Positions 25,972-34,176 of a stretch of 48,543 bases of DNA are shown piece by piece. The stretch spans positions 1-48,543 of the forward strand of contig JANQMA010000041.1 in NCBI GenBank assembly GCA_028280285.1, in the 5' to 3' direction. Positions within the stretch are counted from its first letter, which is position 1; each line of letters opens with the position of its first letter. The notes beneath the pieces are model-generated. The model ran no database searches, was not told where the DNA came from, and saw only the letters and a program-made list of their open reading frames with translations. The translations under genes were made by a program, and so were the position numbers. Source of the stretch: Candidatus Omnitrophota bacterium (GTDB taxonomy: Bacteria > Omnitrophota > Gorgyraeia > Zapsychrales > Zapsychraceae).

Positions 25972-25978
25972 CAATCCC

Positions 25979-28210
25979 ATGCTCCCCAAAGATACGCCCC
26001 AATTTAAATGGATCTCAGCCATTATTATAGCACTTCTCGGCTTTGGAATTTATTGTAATACCCTCGGGGCCTCGTTTCAATTTGATGACAGGGACTTTAT
26101 CACCCATAATCGCAATATCCAGGATATCACGGATGTGAAAGCGATCTGGAACTCTCTCGGACATCCCAGCCGTTTTGTGACCTTTTATACATTTGCGCTC
26201 AACTATCATTTCGACAAATACAATCCGTTTGGCTATCATTTAGTGAATGTCTTAATTCATCTGGCAAACGGACTTCTGGTCTGGATATTTTCCGGACAAA
26301 TCATCCGCCTGGGGACAAGTAATCAAAAAATTAAGGAAAATGCCCATATCATCGCGCTTGGTGTAGCATTATTTTTCGTGACACATCCTTTGCAAACACA
26401 GGCCGTGAGCTACGTCACCCAAAGATTCACGGCACTTGCTACCCTATTTTATGTGATGACGCTGTGTTTGTATATTAAGGCCCGGCTCGATAAAAATTAT
26501 TACTTATTTGCCGCCGGCATTGTCACGATGGTGCTCGGAATGTTCAGCAAACAGATCACATTTACCTTACCGATCATGATCATTTTTATTGAATTTCTTT
26601 TTTTGCGTGAAAAATTGGTGTCAGATCTCGCAACAAAACGTTGGTCAATGCGAGATCTGACACCAATTTTTCTGTTGCCATTCTGTTTACTGATCCCATC
26701 ATTCTTTAACTTTGATCTGTCGAAAACCTTAGGCATGACAACACCATCGGGTTCGCATGATTACGACATCATAAACGCGCCCAAATATTTTCTAACCCAA
26801 TTCCGCGTTATCCCGACTTATTTAAAATTGCTTCTCATTCCGATCAATCAAAACCTCGACTATGATTTTCCATTATCCAATAGTTTGTTTGAGCTAAAAA
26901 CATTGTTAGGAGGGCTGCTGTTGCTCAGCCTTTTTTTGTACGGTATTTTTTCCCTTAAAAAAGACAAGCTCGTTGGATTCGGCATTCTCTGGTTTTTTAT
27001 CGCGATCAGTGTTACCTCAAGCATTATTCCGATCCATCACGTCATTTTCGAACACCGTATGTATTTGCCTATGGTGGGTTTGAGTCTGGCGATCACAACG
27101 CGCATGTTCGATAGAATCAATAATACGCGCGTCTTTATGGTTTTCTTTGTGCTTATTATTGCGGTGCTATCTGTTTTAACGTTTCAGCGCAACAAAGTCT
27201 GGCAGAGCGAGCAGAGCCTCTGGGAAGACATTATCACTAAATCGCCCGCCAAAGCCAAACCGCACAGCAATCTCGGCACCATTTATTTTGAAAACAGACG
27301 TTATGACGATGCGCTTGAAATGTTTAACAAAGCCATCACATTTCTCCCCGAGTATTCCCGCGCCTATAACAATAGAGCCGCCGTCTATATCCAAATGAAT
27401 AAACCGGAACTGGCCATTCAAGATTTAAACGCCGCTTTGGAAATGGGCCTTGAGCAATCCGAAGTTTATAATAACCGGGGAGACGCCTATGAAAAACAAC
27501 GCAAGTATGATTTAGCCCTTAAAGATTATCAAAAGGCGATCGAGCTTAGGCCCACCAATGCCAAAGCGCATGATAATATAGGAACAATCCTCGGCGGGCG
27601 GAGCGACCATAAAGGCGCGATTGAGAAGTTTAATCAAGCGATTGCTATACGACCGGACTTTGCCGATCCGTACAATAACCGCGGCGTTATCTTTCTGCGC
27701 GAGAAAAAATATAAAGAAGCGATCGCCGATCTGAAAAAATCTCTGTCGCTTGATAAATATAATGTTCAAGCCTACAACAATCTCGGACTTGCTTACCTAA
27801 ACCAAAATGATCATAACAGTGCGATAACCTACTTTCAAAAAGCTCTTCAATACAGCCCCAATTATGTTGCGGCCAGAAACAGCCTCGGAATTATCTATGG
27901 AAAGGAAGGACGCCTTGATTTAGCACTCAAAGAGTTTAATACAATTAAACAAATTAATCCGAATTTTATGGACGCGTATAATAATGCCGGGCTTGCGCTG
28001 CGCCGGCTTAAACGTTTTGATGAGGCCATCGCCGAATACAGCTCAGCACTTCAAGTTAATCCCAAAGCAGCATCCGTCTATTACAATCGTTCGCTTTGCT
28101 TTTTTGAAATGGGAAAATATGAAGAAGCCTTAAAAGACGCCGAGGCCGCCAAACGCCTGAAATATCCAGTGGCTGATCAATATTTGCAGATGATTAGGGA
28201 AAAGATGTAA
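25979..28210 (+). CDS. Membrane glycosyltransferase-like protein with nine TPR repeats (TMTC/O-GlcNAc-transferase-like architecture)
   Basis: The product has 743 residues. The N-terminal half has about eleven membrane helices. A loop after the first helix holds an acidic pair (FQFDDRDF), as in GT-C and TMTC (DUF1736) proteins. The C-terminal half (about 425-730) has nine 34-residue TPRs with the consensus A-x-N-N-x-G/R...A-x-x-x-Y/F...A-L...P. It may glycosylate exported proteins or lipids, with the TPRs binding partners. A 24-bp perfect inverted repeat lies in frame between two helices. The frame extends upstream to a GTG at 25946, but ATG 25979 fits the promoter better. Confidence 0.82.
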   Translation: MLPKDTPQFKWISAIIIALLGFGIYCNTLGASFQFDDRDFITHNRNIQDITDVKAIWNSLGHPSRFVTFYTFALNYHFDKYNPFGYHLVNVLIHLANGLLVWIFSGQIIRLGTSNQKIKENAHIIALGVALFFVTHPLQTQAVSYVTQRFTALATLFYVMTLCLYIKARLDKNYYLFAAGIVTMVLGMFSKQITFTLPIMIIFIEFLFLREKLVSDLATKRWSMRDLTPIFLLPFCLLIPSFFNFDLSKTLGMTTPSGSHDYDIINAPKYFLTQFRVIPTYLKLLLIPINQNLDYDFPLSNSLFELKTLLGGLLLLSLFLYGIFSLKKDKLVGFGILWFFIAISVTSSIIPIHHVIFEHRMYLPMVGLSLAITTRMFDRINNTRVFMVFFVLIIAVLSVLTFQRNKVWQSEQSLWEDIITKSPAKAKPHSNLGTIYFENRRYDDALEMFNKAITFLPEYSRAYNNRAAVYIQMNKPELAIQDLNAALEMGLEQSEVYNNRGDAYEKQRKYDLALKDYQKAIELRPTNAKAHDNIGTILGGRSDHKGAIEKFNQAIAIRPDFADPYNNRGVIFLREKKYKEAIADLKKSLSLDKYNVQAYNNLGLAYLNQNDHNSAITYFQKALQYSPNYVAARNSLGIIYGKEGRLDLALKEFNTIKQINPNFMDAYNNAGLALRRLKRFDEAIAEYSSALQVNPKAASVYYNRSLCFFEMGKYEEALKDAEAAKRLKYPVADQYLQMIREKM
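26609..26672. repeat. 24-bp perfect inverted repeat inside the TPR gene
   Basis: The arms at 26609-26632 and 26649-26672 are exact reverse complements around a 16-base loop, each containing GGTGTCAGATCT or its complement. It is translated in frame in a loop between membrane helices. Its form is that of a REP or Y1-transposase-associated palindrome unrelated to the GTAGGGG family elsewhere in the window. Confidence 0.85.
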
Positions 28211-28217
28211 ACCCCGT

Positions 28218-28269
28218 CGCTTTGCTTCGCAAATCGAAGTTAGCAGAAGCTAACGAGATTAACAAAGCG
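28218..28269. terminator. Hairpin between convergent genes, possible bidirectional terminator
   Basis: CGCTTTG (28218-28224) pairs with CAAAGCG (28263-28269). Inside, GTTAGC (28239-28244) pairs with GCTAAC (28249-28254) across an AGAA loop. It lies between the TPR gene stop and the 3' end of tRNA-Gly on the opposite strand. There is no U-run, so terminator function is a guess from position. Confidence 0.4.
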
Positions 28270-28286
28270 AAGCAGCGGAGGTGAAC

Positions 28287-28360
28287 TGGAGCGGGAGACG
28301 AGAATCGAACTCGCGTCACCAGCTTGGAAGGCTGGGGTTCTACCACTGAACTACTCCCGC
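28287..28360 (-). tRNA. tRNA-Gly (TCC)
   Basis: On the - strand the acceptor stem is GCGGGAG with CTCCCGC, the D-arm begins AGTTCAGTGGTAGA, the anticodon loop is CTTCCAA and the T-loop is TTCGATT. The 3' CCA is encoded (28287-28289 on the complement). Confidence 0.95.
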
Positions 28361-28447
28361 AAAAACAGCTAAATCAGAAAACACATAATATCGCACAAGT
28401 CACTTTTGAGCAAGAATTTAATCAAAACTTCTAAAAAATTTAAAGAA

Positions 28448-29950
28448 TTAATCTTTTTTAGGAGATTTCGAAACTAACTTGTATAGATGTGAAACATAGT
28501 AAGTAAACTTTATTGACGCACCATGATAGTCCTCTATAGGATGAGAGCCAATATACAAAAAACTAAAATTATTGTTCAAAGCTCTTCTAAAAATATCTTT
28601 ACGATCATAAATGAATGAAGCTCCGACAATATAAATGGGTAGACCTTCTTTTACTTCCTGTTTTTTTGTATCAATCCATTTGGTTAGTTTTTCCGGATTG
28701 TTGATGGGATAATATTCTGTTTTAAGATTCGCATAATACTGAATAAAAGGAGAATCATCTACTGCAATAATAGAAGAATTTTTAGGGACTTGTGTTTTCA
28801 GCCAAAGAGCAAAGGCTTTTTCTCCCGAAAAATCTTTACGAAAAAATATAAGCGGATGAATACTTCCAAACAAGAGAAAAAATACCGCCAAAAAGACAAT
28901 ATTCCCCAAAACCCTTTTTTTTTCAAATAATGCGTAAAGTGCATGCCCCATAAATAAGAAAAAAGGAAACGATGTTATCATTAAATAACGAGGCTTATAA
29001 TTAGATGTATTTCCAAAATAAAAAAAGCTAAGCATCCATATTAAAAAAAATATGCCATAAAATTTATTCTCTGTACGCTTGAACAATAAGACCACACCAG
29101 CAACTGCACATACCATCCCCAAAGAAGATACTTGAAAAAGTAAATCCTGAGTCGCAAATGGCAATTTTTTAGAAAATAGGCCCAGGTATGAAACGATCGC
29201 CGTATTATCTTCAAACAGTGTTTTAAATAGCACACGGTAAAGATAAAAATAGGCTGATATTGATAAAATAACAACAAATGGAAGAGCTGCCCCAAAAACA
29301 TTTCTTAACATAAAAGTATTTTTTGAAAACTTTATATATGGAGGTTTGGCCGTTATATATGGATGAAGATAAAACAAAAAATAAATAGGCACAAAAATGA
29401 TGGCTGACTCACGAACAGTAACTGCAAAAGCTATCATAACGGAAGACGCCATTAATTTCACAAACGAATTTTGTTTATGAAAATACTGAAGTAGCAATAT
29501 AGATAAAAAAATAAAAAAAGCTTCAATTCCCTGCGGCTTACCATAGGTGGTAACCGATAAAAACATGGGGCTAATACCGTATAAAAATGCTGAAAAAAAA
29601 GCTATTCTTTTATTTGCAAAAATCTCATTGATCAGTAGGAAAATTACAACAACACAGAGGGAGGCAAAAAACATATTGGTAAGTATAATACTCAACTCCG
29701 CACTGTTTGAATTTGAAAATAACCTGTAAGGGATATATGTCAGCAGATTAATAATAACGCTCCCAAATCTGCCGTTAACTTGACCATGTAGCTGGCCTAA
29801 TTCAAAACTTCGCTCAACAGCCATTGCCATTTTGACTGAGTCGAAATTAAACAATCCATCATTTTTAAAAAATAACCGTAGACCAAATGAAAAAAGAAAA
29901 AGGAGGCAGGAAATCCCTTTTGTAGACATAGGCAAATAAGCCTTTCGCAA
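28448..29950 (-). CDS. GT-C-type integral membrane protein, probable glycosyltransferase
   Basis: The product has 500 residues and about ten to twelve hydrophobic helices. After the first helix there is an acidic loop (FNFDSVKMAMAVE) placed like the catalytic Asp of GT-C enzymes. The C-terminal part (about 385-490) is a soluble region with AVDDSPFIQYYANL and IYIVGASFIYDR, like the periplasmic domain of PMT_2/ArnT relatives. The sequence is AT-rich and Lys/Phe-rich. A second methionine at residue 8 could also be the start. The specific sugar is unknown. Confidence 0.7.
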   Translation of the reverse strand: MRKAYLPMSTKGISCLLFLFSFGLRLFFKNDGLFNFDSVKMAMAVERSFELGQLHGQVNGRFGSVIINLLTYIPYRLFSNSNSAELSIILTNMFFASLCVVVIFLLINEIFANKRIAFFSAFLYGISPMFLSVTTYGKPQGIEAFFIFLSILLLQYFHKQNSFVKLMASSVMIAFAVTVRESAIIFVPIYFLFYLHPYITAKPPYIKFSKNTFMLRNVFGAALPFVVILSISAYFYLYRVLFKTLFEDNTAIVSYLGLFSKKLPFATQDLLFQVSSLGMVCAVAGVVLLFKRTENKFYGIFFLIWMLSFFYFGNTSNYKPRYLMITSFPFFLFMGHALYALFEKKRVLGNIVFLAVFFLLFGSIHPLIFFRKDFSGEKAFALWLKTQVPKNSSIIAVDDSPFIQYYANLKTEYYPINNPEKLTKWIDTKKQEVKEGLPIYIVGASFIYDRKDIFRRALNNNFSFLYIGSHPIEDYHGASIKFTYYVSHLYKLVSKSPKKD

Positions 29951-29957
29951 GATTAAA

Positions 29958-30039
29958 TGGGCAGGGCAGGATTCGAACCTGCGAAGCGAAGCGCAACAGA
30001 TTTACAGTCTGTCCTCGTTGACCACTTGAGTACCTACCC
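29958..30039 (-). tRNA. tRNA-Tyr (GTA)
   Basis: This is a class II tRNA of 82 bases with a long variable arm. The acceptor stem is GGGTAGG with CCTGCCC and the anticodon loop contains CTGTAAA (GTA). The T-loop is TTCGAAT and the discriminator is A. No CCA is encoded. Its 3' end is 8 bases upstream of the GT-C gene start on the same strand. Confidence 0.95.
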
Positions 30040-30048
30040 AAAAATAGA

Positions 30049-30121
30049 GCGGATAGCGTTTAGCGAACAGCGAAAACTTTAAAATATAAAAACTATACGC
30101 CATACGCTAAGCACTAACCGC
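30049..30121. repeat. Heptamer hairpin element, word GCGNNTA/GCGAANA
   Basis: Words GCGGATA, GCGTTTA, GCGAACA and GCGAAAA fill 30049-30076. Complementary words TATACGC, CATACGC, TAAGCAC and TAACCGC fill 30094-30121, with a 17-base loop. It lies between tRNA-Tyr and tRNA-Thr. Confidence 0.8.
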
Positions 30122-30126
30122 TAAAA

Positions 30127-30202
30127 TGGAGCTGGCGAGAGGCCTCGAACCCCCGACCTGCTGATTACAAGTCAGCTGCTCTACCAACTGAGCTACGCCA
30201 GC
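30127..30202 (-). tRNA. tRNA-Thr (TGT)
   Basis: On the - strand the acceptor stem is GCTGGCG with CGCCAGC, the D-arm is AGCTCAGTTGGTAGAGC, the anticodon loop is CTTGTAA and the T-loop is TTCGAGG. The 3' CCA is encoded. It sits 88 bases upstream of tRNA-Tyr on the same strand. Confidence 0.95.
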
Positions 30203-30212
30203 AAATATCTTT

Positions 30213-30300
30213 AATCGGTATCGGTTTCGATACCCGTTTCGTCCTACGGTAACGTTTTATGATACCGATACGGGCCTCGACACCGTCAACCGACATACGA
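30213..30300. repeat. Imperfect inverted repeat, probable heptamer-hairpin relative
   Basis: CGGTATCGGTTTCGATACC-like sequence at the left is matched by GATACCGATACGGGCCTCG-like sequence at the right as an imperfect reverse complement. The 7-base phase is less regular than in the other elements. It lies upstream of tRNA-Thr on that strand and upstream of the GT2 gene on the other. Confidence 0.5.
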
Positions 30301-30400
30301 TCTTTTAGAAAGAGCCCACAATATAACAGATTTTGTGTTTTGTGTAAAGTGTGATTTTTCCCAAAATTTAAGTTTTTAAGGCCTTTTTTGAGAAAAATGC

Positions 30401-30428
30401 TTTGTAATCGAGTCATATTCTGTATAAT
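30401..30428 (+). promoter_or_regulatory. Putative promoter of the GT2 gene, probably leaderless
   Basis: TTTGTA (30401-30406) and TATAAT (30423-30428) are separated by 16 bases. The expected start site at 30434-30436 is just before the ATG at 30437, and no ribosome-binding site fits between them. Confidence 0.5.
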
Positions 30429-30436
30429 ACAACGCA

Positions 30437-31141
30437 ATGAAAGTAACTCTCCTGGTACCCACGCTCAACGAAATAGATGGCATGAAAAGTGTGATGCCCA
30501 AAGTGAACCGCGATTGGGTACATCAAATCCTTATCGTCGATGGGCAATCAACCGATGGCACGGTCGAATACGCCCGGGAGCAAGGCTATGAAGTTGTTGT
30601 CCAAAAGAAAAAAGGCATGCGTCACGCCTACATGGAAGCCTTGCCGCATGTAACGGGGGATGTTATTCTTACCTTCAGCCCTGACGGTAACTCCATTCCT
30701 GAGCTTATTCCTGAATGCATTGATAAATTTAAAGAAGGCTATGATATGGTTATTGTTTCGCGTTATGCCGAGGGGGCTAAAAGTTATGATGATGATGCGG
30801 TAACCGCCTTCGGCAATTGGCTTTTTTCAACGACGATCAGTTTGCTGCACGGCCACCGCTATGCCGATGCCATGGTTATCTACCGGATATATCACAAGAA
30901 ATTAATCAGCGAATTAGATCTCGATAAAGATGAGAGCTACGCATTTGAAGAAAAAATGTTTGATACGGTTGTTAGTTGGGAGCCGCTCTTATCTGTCCGT
31001 GCGGCCAAACGTAATTTAAAAATTGCCGAAATCCCCGGCGATGAGCCGGCCCGCGATGGTGGTGAACGCAAACTGCAAGTCATGCGTTGGGGTGCGGCCT
31101 ATATGTTTGAAGTATTCCGTGAAGTTTTTGTTTGGAAATAA
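30437..31141 (+). CDS. Family 2 glycosyltransferase, soluble
   Basis: The product has 234 residues. It starts VTLLVPTLNEIDGM, then IVDGQSTDGTVEYA, and FSPDGNS at the metal-binding position (SPDG in place of the more usual DADG). A conserved RYAEGAKSYDDD segment follows. It has no membrane helices. Proteins of this shape make polyprenyl-phosphate sugars or act on nucleotide sugars. It is followed by gpsA after 12 bases. Confidence 0.82.
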   Translation: MKVTLLVPTLNEIDGMKSVMPKVNRDWVHQILIVDGQSTDGTVEYAREQGYEVVVQKKKGMRHAYMEALPHVTGDVILTFSPDGNSIPELIPECIDKFKEGYDMVIVSRYAEGAKSYDDDAVTAFGNWLFSTTISLLHGHRYADAMVIYRIYHKKLISELDLDKDESYAFEEKMFDTVVSWEPLLSVRAAKRNLKIAEIPGDEPARDGGERKLQVMRWGAAYMFEVFREVFVWK

Positions 31142-31153
31142 GAGAGTGTCATC

Positions 31154-32164
31154 ATGAGCGCTTCTTCCATAAACAATATTGCAGTAATCGGCGACGGGGG
31201 ATGGGGCACAACGATTGCCATTCACCTCACCAATAAAGGATATAATGTTACTTTATGGGGACCTTTTGCGCACTACACCGCACGGCTTGATAAAAACCGT
31301 TACAATTCGAAATTTCTCCCCGGCATACGTATTCCAAAAAAAACAATCATCACAAGCAATCTTACAGAAACGCTGGAATCCGCCGACCTGGTTGTCTTTG
31401 CCGTTCCGTCGAAGTTTGCCGCAAGCGTCGTCGGACAAATGCGACAAACAAAAGTTGACCTCACCAAAAAGCTGTGTTTAAGCCTGACCAAAGGCTTTGA
31501 TGAACGTTCCCTCAAACGCATCTCGGAAATTATTGACGACAAACTTAACTTCAAACAGGTTGCTGTTTTATCCGGCCCGAATATTGCCTCTGAAGTAGCT
31601 AAAGGTGTGCCGTCGATGGCGGTGATCGCCTCTAAAAGTAAAGCAACAGCCGCAAAAATCCAACAGGTGATTCACTCAGAGACATTCCGTATCTACACCA
31701 ACACCGATTTGATCGGCGTTGAGCTGGGAGGAAGCATTAAAAATATCATCGCCCTGGCCTGCGGTGTCTGTGACGGTTTGGGGTATGGCACCAACACCAA
31801 GGCGGCGCTTCTCACCCGGGGCCTGGCCGAGATGACCACACTCGCCGAAGCGCTTGGTGCAAGGCCTAAAACATTTGCCGGGCTTTCAGGACTGGGGGAC
31901 CTTGTGACCACATCCTTTAGTGAGCGCAGCCGCAACCGCACCGTTGGCGAGAAACTCGGCAAGGGCAAAACCATCAAGCAAATCACATCCAACATGGAAA
32001 TGGTGGCCGAAGGCGTTGAAACAGTCAAAAGTATCCTCAAAATAAGCCGGAAACTTGGTATCGAAATGCCGATTTCCAAGGAAATCCACGCCATCATCTA
32101 CAAAGGCAAATCCCCCAAAAAGGCCGTTATTGACCTCATGGGCCGCGATCTCAAAGCCGAGTAA
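31154..32164 (+). CDS. gpsA: Glycerol-3-phosphate dehydrogenase [NAD(P)+] GpsA
   Basis: The enzyme reduces dihydroxyacetone phosphate to sn-glycerol 3-phosphate for phospholipid synthesis. The product has 336 residues. The N-terminal dinucleotide fold is VIGDGGWGTTIAIHL. It is followed by SLTKGFDE, LSGPNIASEVAKGVPSMAVIAS, the catalytic-Lys segment GGSIKNIIALACGVCDGLGYGTNTKAALLTRGLAEM, and AGLSGLGDLVTT. All conserved parts are intact. Confidence 0.96.
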   Translation: MSASSINNIAVIGDGGWGTTIAIHLTNKGYNVTLWGPFAHYTARLDKNRYNSKFLPGIRIPKKTIITSNLTETLESADLVVFAVPSKFAASVVGQMRQTKVDLTKKLCLSLTKGFDERSLKRISEIIDDKLNFKQVAVLSGPNIASEVAKGVPSMAVIASKSKATAAKIQQVIHSETFRIYTNTDLIGVELGGSIKNIIALACGVCDGLGYGTNTKAALLTRGLAEMTTLAEALGARPKTFAGLSGLGDLVTTSFSERSRNRTVGEKLGKGKTIKQITSNMEMVAEGVETVKSILKISRKLGIEMPISKEIHAIIYKGKSPKKAVIDLMGRDLKAE

Positions 32165-32178
32165 CCCCAAATTTATCC

Positions 32179-32207
32179 TTTGCATCAACTTAGGTATCAT
32201 GTATAAT
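32179..32207 (+). promoter_or_regulatory. Putative promoter of tRNA-Pro
   Basis: TTTGCA (32179-32184) and TATAAT (32202-32207) are spaced 17 bases apart. The predicted start site is about 45 bases before the tRNA. It may also serve the PilZ-hom-thrC genes downstream. Confidence 0.5.
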
Positions 32208-32257
32208 TGACCTTCTGTTATAAACAGTACTGTCATAAGTATTAGTATTTATATATA

Positions 32258-32331
32258 CGGAGCGTAGCGCAGCTGGCTAGCGCACTGGCATGGGGTGCCA
32301 GGGGTCGCAGGTTCGAATCCTGCCGTTCCGA
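32258..32331 (+). tRNA. tRNA-Pro (GGG)
   Basis: The acceptor stem is CGGAGCG with CGTTCCG, the anticodon stem CTGGC/GCCAG encloses loop ATGGGGT (anticodon GGG), and the T-loop is TTCGAAT. The discriminator is A at 32331 and no CCA is encoded. Confidence 0.95.
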
Positions 32332-32393
32332 TTATTTTTTCTTAATTTACGGAAGCGATAGCGGACGTAAATTAGATGAAAATATTATCCCGA

Positions 32394-32429
32394 GCCCCGC
32401 TGCTTTCTTGCGAAAGCAAGAAGCGGGGC
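32394..32429. terminator. Strong GC-rich hairpin downstream of tRNA-Pro
   Basis: GCCCCGCT (32394-32401) pairs with AGCGGGGC (32422-32429). Inside, GCTTTC (32402-32407) pairs with GAAAGC (32412-32417) around loop TTGC. A short T-run (ATTTTT) begins 9 bases later. A second stem, TAATTTACG/CGTAAATTA, lies at 32343-32374. This may be a terminator for the tRNA transcript, or another REP-like element. The gap from tRNA to PilZ gene holds nothing else. Confidence 0.45.
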
Positions 32430-32475
32430 GAGAGACCATTTTTACATTAACCATAACCAAAATAACGAGATACAC

Positions 32476-32886
32476 ATGTTCGGTAAAAAAGACAAAGACA
32501 ATTCAGATGCGGATGATAAGAAAAAAGACAGCTTTTCTCATGAGAAAAGAAAGCATAAACGTTTTTCACGCAATTACATTTTATCCTACCGCGAAGCCGA
32601 CAATCCGGATAAAAAGCACGCGGTCACACAACTTAAAAATATAAGCGAAGGCGGTATTTGTTTTATCACCGATGATGCGTTTAAACCGGGCACTGTGTTA
32701 ATCCTGGAACTTAATACGCCTTACATTGCCGAGACAACCTACTTAGAAGGCATGGTTTTGGAATCAAGCGAAAAAGTTCAAAACATGATTTATGAAACAC
32801 GGCTGCAGTTCGGCCAACTGCGCCCTGAGTCGGAGTTTTTACTTCAAAAAATGATTGATTACTTTAAAAACGGAGACAAACAATAA
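32476..32886 (+). CDS. PilZ-domain protein
   Basis: The product has 136 residues. A charged Lys/Asp-rich N-terminus (1-25) precedes a PilZ beta barrel: HKRFSRNYILSY (Arg-containing switch), then LKNISEGGICFITDD in place of the D/NxSxxG motif, and a VLILELNTPY strand. PilZ domains bind cyclic di-GMP. The first motif is RxxR rather than the full RxxxR, so binding is likely but not certain. Its TAA is directly followed by the hom ATG. What it controls is not apparent. Confidence 0.75.
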   Translation: MFGKKDKDNSDADDKKKDSFSHEKRKHKRFSRNYILSYREADNPDKKHAVTQLKNISEGGICFITDDAFKPGTVLILELNTPYIAETTYLEGMVLESSEKVQNMIYETRLQFGQLRPESEFLLQKMIDYFKNGDKQ

Positions 32887-34176
32887 ATGAATAAGATCAA
32901 TATTGGTTTATTTGGTTACGGTGTTGTCGGACAAGGCGTCGTTAAATATTTGTCCAAATTCCGTTCAGAATATAAGAAAAAATACAATACAGACTTTGTG
33001 CTGAAGACTTTGTGTGACCGCAGTTACACCAAAAAAGACACAGGCAAACTCAAAAGCACAAAGTTAACTAAAAACATCAATGACATTCTCAATGACGAAT
33101 CGATTGATGTTTTGATCGAACTGATCGGAGGCATGCAGCCGGCCAAGGACGTTGTTGTACGCGCGCTTAAAAAGGGCAAGCATGTGGTAACAGCCAACAA
33201 GGGTTTAATCGCCGCGCACGGCAAAGAGCTCTTTGCGCTCGCCAAGGCGAACAACTGCTTTTTATACTATGAGTCTGCCGTTGGCGCCGGTATTCCGATT
33301 ATTAAAACAATATCCGAATCAATCGCCGGCAACACATACAACGGCGTGTACGGCATCATCAATGGCACATGCAATTTCATCCTCGATGAAATGGCCAACA
33401 AAGGCCTGACCTTTGAAGAGGCGCTTAAGCTCGCGCAAGACAATGGCTATGCCGAAGCCGATCCGCCTTTAGATATCAATGGAATGGATGCAACCTATAA
33501 GCTTGCCATCCTCGTCAACCTAGCCTTTGGCAAATTCATTAATGTCAAAGATATTTATACAGAGGGCATCGATCATTTGTCACACGATGACATTGAAGCG
33601 GCCAATAGTTTGGATTTAAGCATCAAACTTTTAGCGATTGCCAAAAACGTCGATGGAAAGATTGAAGCGCGTGTGCATCCGACACTGATTTCAAAGAGCC
33701 ATCCTTTGGCATCGATTCACGGCGTCTTAAACGGTGTGTTTTTAGATACAGCGCCGCTCGGCAATATATTATTGTCCGGCGAAGGCGCAGGGCAATACGC
33801 GGCCGCCTCAGGGGTCATAAGCGATTTAATCAATTTGATCTCGCATGATGCATCCAAGACATTGTACTGCAATGATGAAAAGGAAGTGGCGCTTAAACTA
33901 AGCAAGCTCGATGATGTTGAAACAAAATTTTACCTGCGCTTTATGGCGATGGATAGACCCGGTGTGTTATCAGAGATCACCGGCATCCTCGGCAAGGCCG
34001 GCATCGGCATTAACTCGGTGACCCAAAAAGTGCATGGTCAAGCCAAACATGTGCCGGTTATTATGCTGACAGAACCGGCAACCGAAAGAAAACTAAGAAG
34101 CGCGCTTAGTAAAATCGGCAAGCTTAAAAATATCAAAGGCAAACCGGTGGCGATTAGAATGGAGAAATTAAAGTGA
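32887..34176 (+). CDS. hom: Homoserine dehydrogenase
   Basis: The enzyme reduces aspartate semialdehyde to homoserine, the branch to threonine and methionine. The product has 429 residues. The NAD(P) fold is GLFGYGVVGQGVVKYL (6-21). The catalytic region holds YYESAVGAGIPII, GIINGTCNFILDEM and the Lys/Asp segment GYAEADPPLDINGMDATYKLAIL. A C-terminal ACT domain (about 350-425, starting FMAMDRPGVLSEIT) suggests feedback control by threonine. The GTG start of thrC overlaps the stop (GTGA). Confidence 0.96.
   Translation: MNKINIGLFGYGVVGQGVVKYLSKFRSEYKKKYNTDFVLKTLCDRSYTKKDTGKLKSTKLTKNINDILNDESIDVLIELIGGMQPAKDVVVRALKKGKHVVTANKGLIAAHGKELFALAKANNCFLYYESAVGAGIPIIKTISESIAGNTYNGVYGIINGTCNFILDEMANKGLTFEEALKLAQDNGYAEADPPLDINGMDATYKLAILVNLAFGKFINVKDIYTEGIDHLSHDDIEAANSLDLSIKLLAIAKNVDGKIEARVHPTLISKSHPLASIHGVLNGVFLDTAPLGNILLSGEGAGQYAAASGVISDLINLISHDASKTLYCNDEKEVALKLSKLDDVETKFYLRFMAMDRPGVLSEITGILGKAGIGINSVTQKVHGQAKHVPVIMLTEPATERKLRSALSKIGKLKNIKGKPVAIRMEKLK

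Larger units (their letters stand above)
25614..25978. other. AT-rich intergenic region with a long-loop heptamer hairpin
   Basis: These 365 bases hold no convincing gene. Outer stretches (about 25650-25727 and 25870-25935) are almost pure A/T and roughly complementary to each other. They enclose the heptamer element at 25731-25865. The region separates divergently transcribed recN (-) and the TPR gene (+), so promoters for both should lie here. Only the extended -10 of the TPR gene is clear. Confidence 0.7.
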
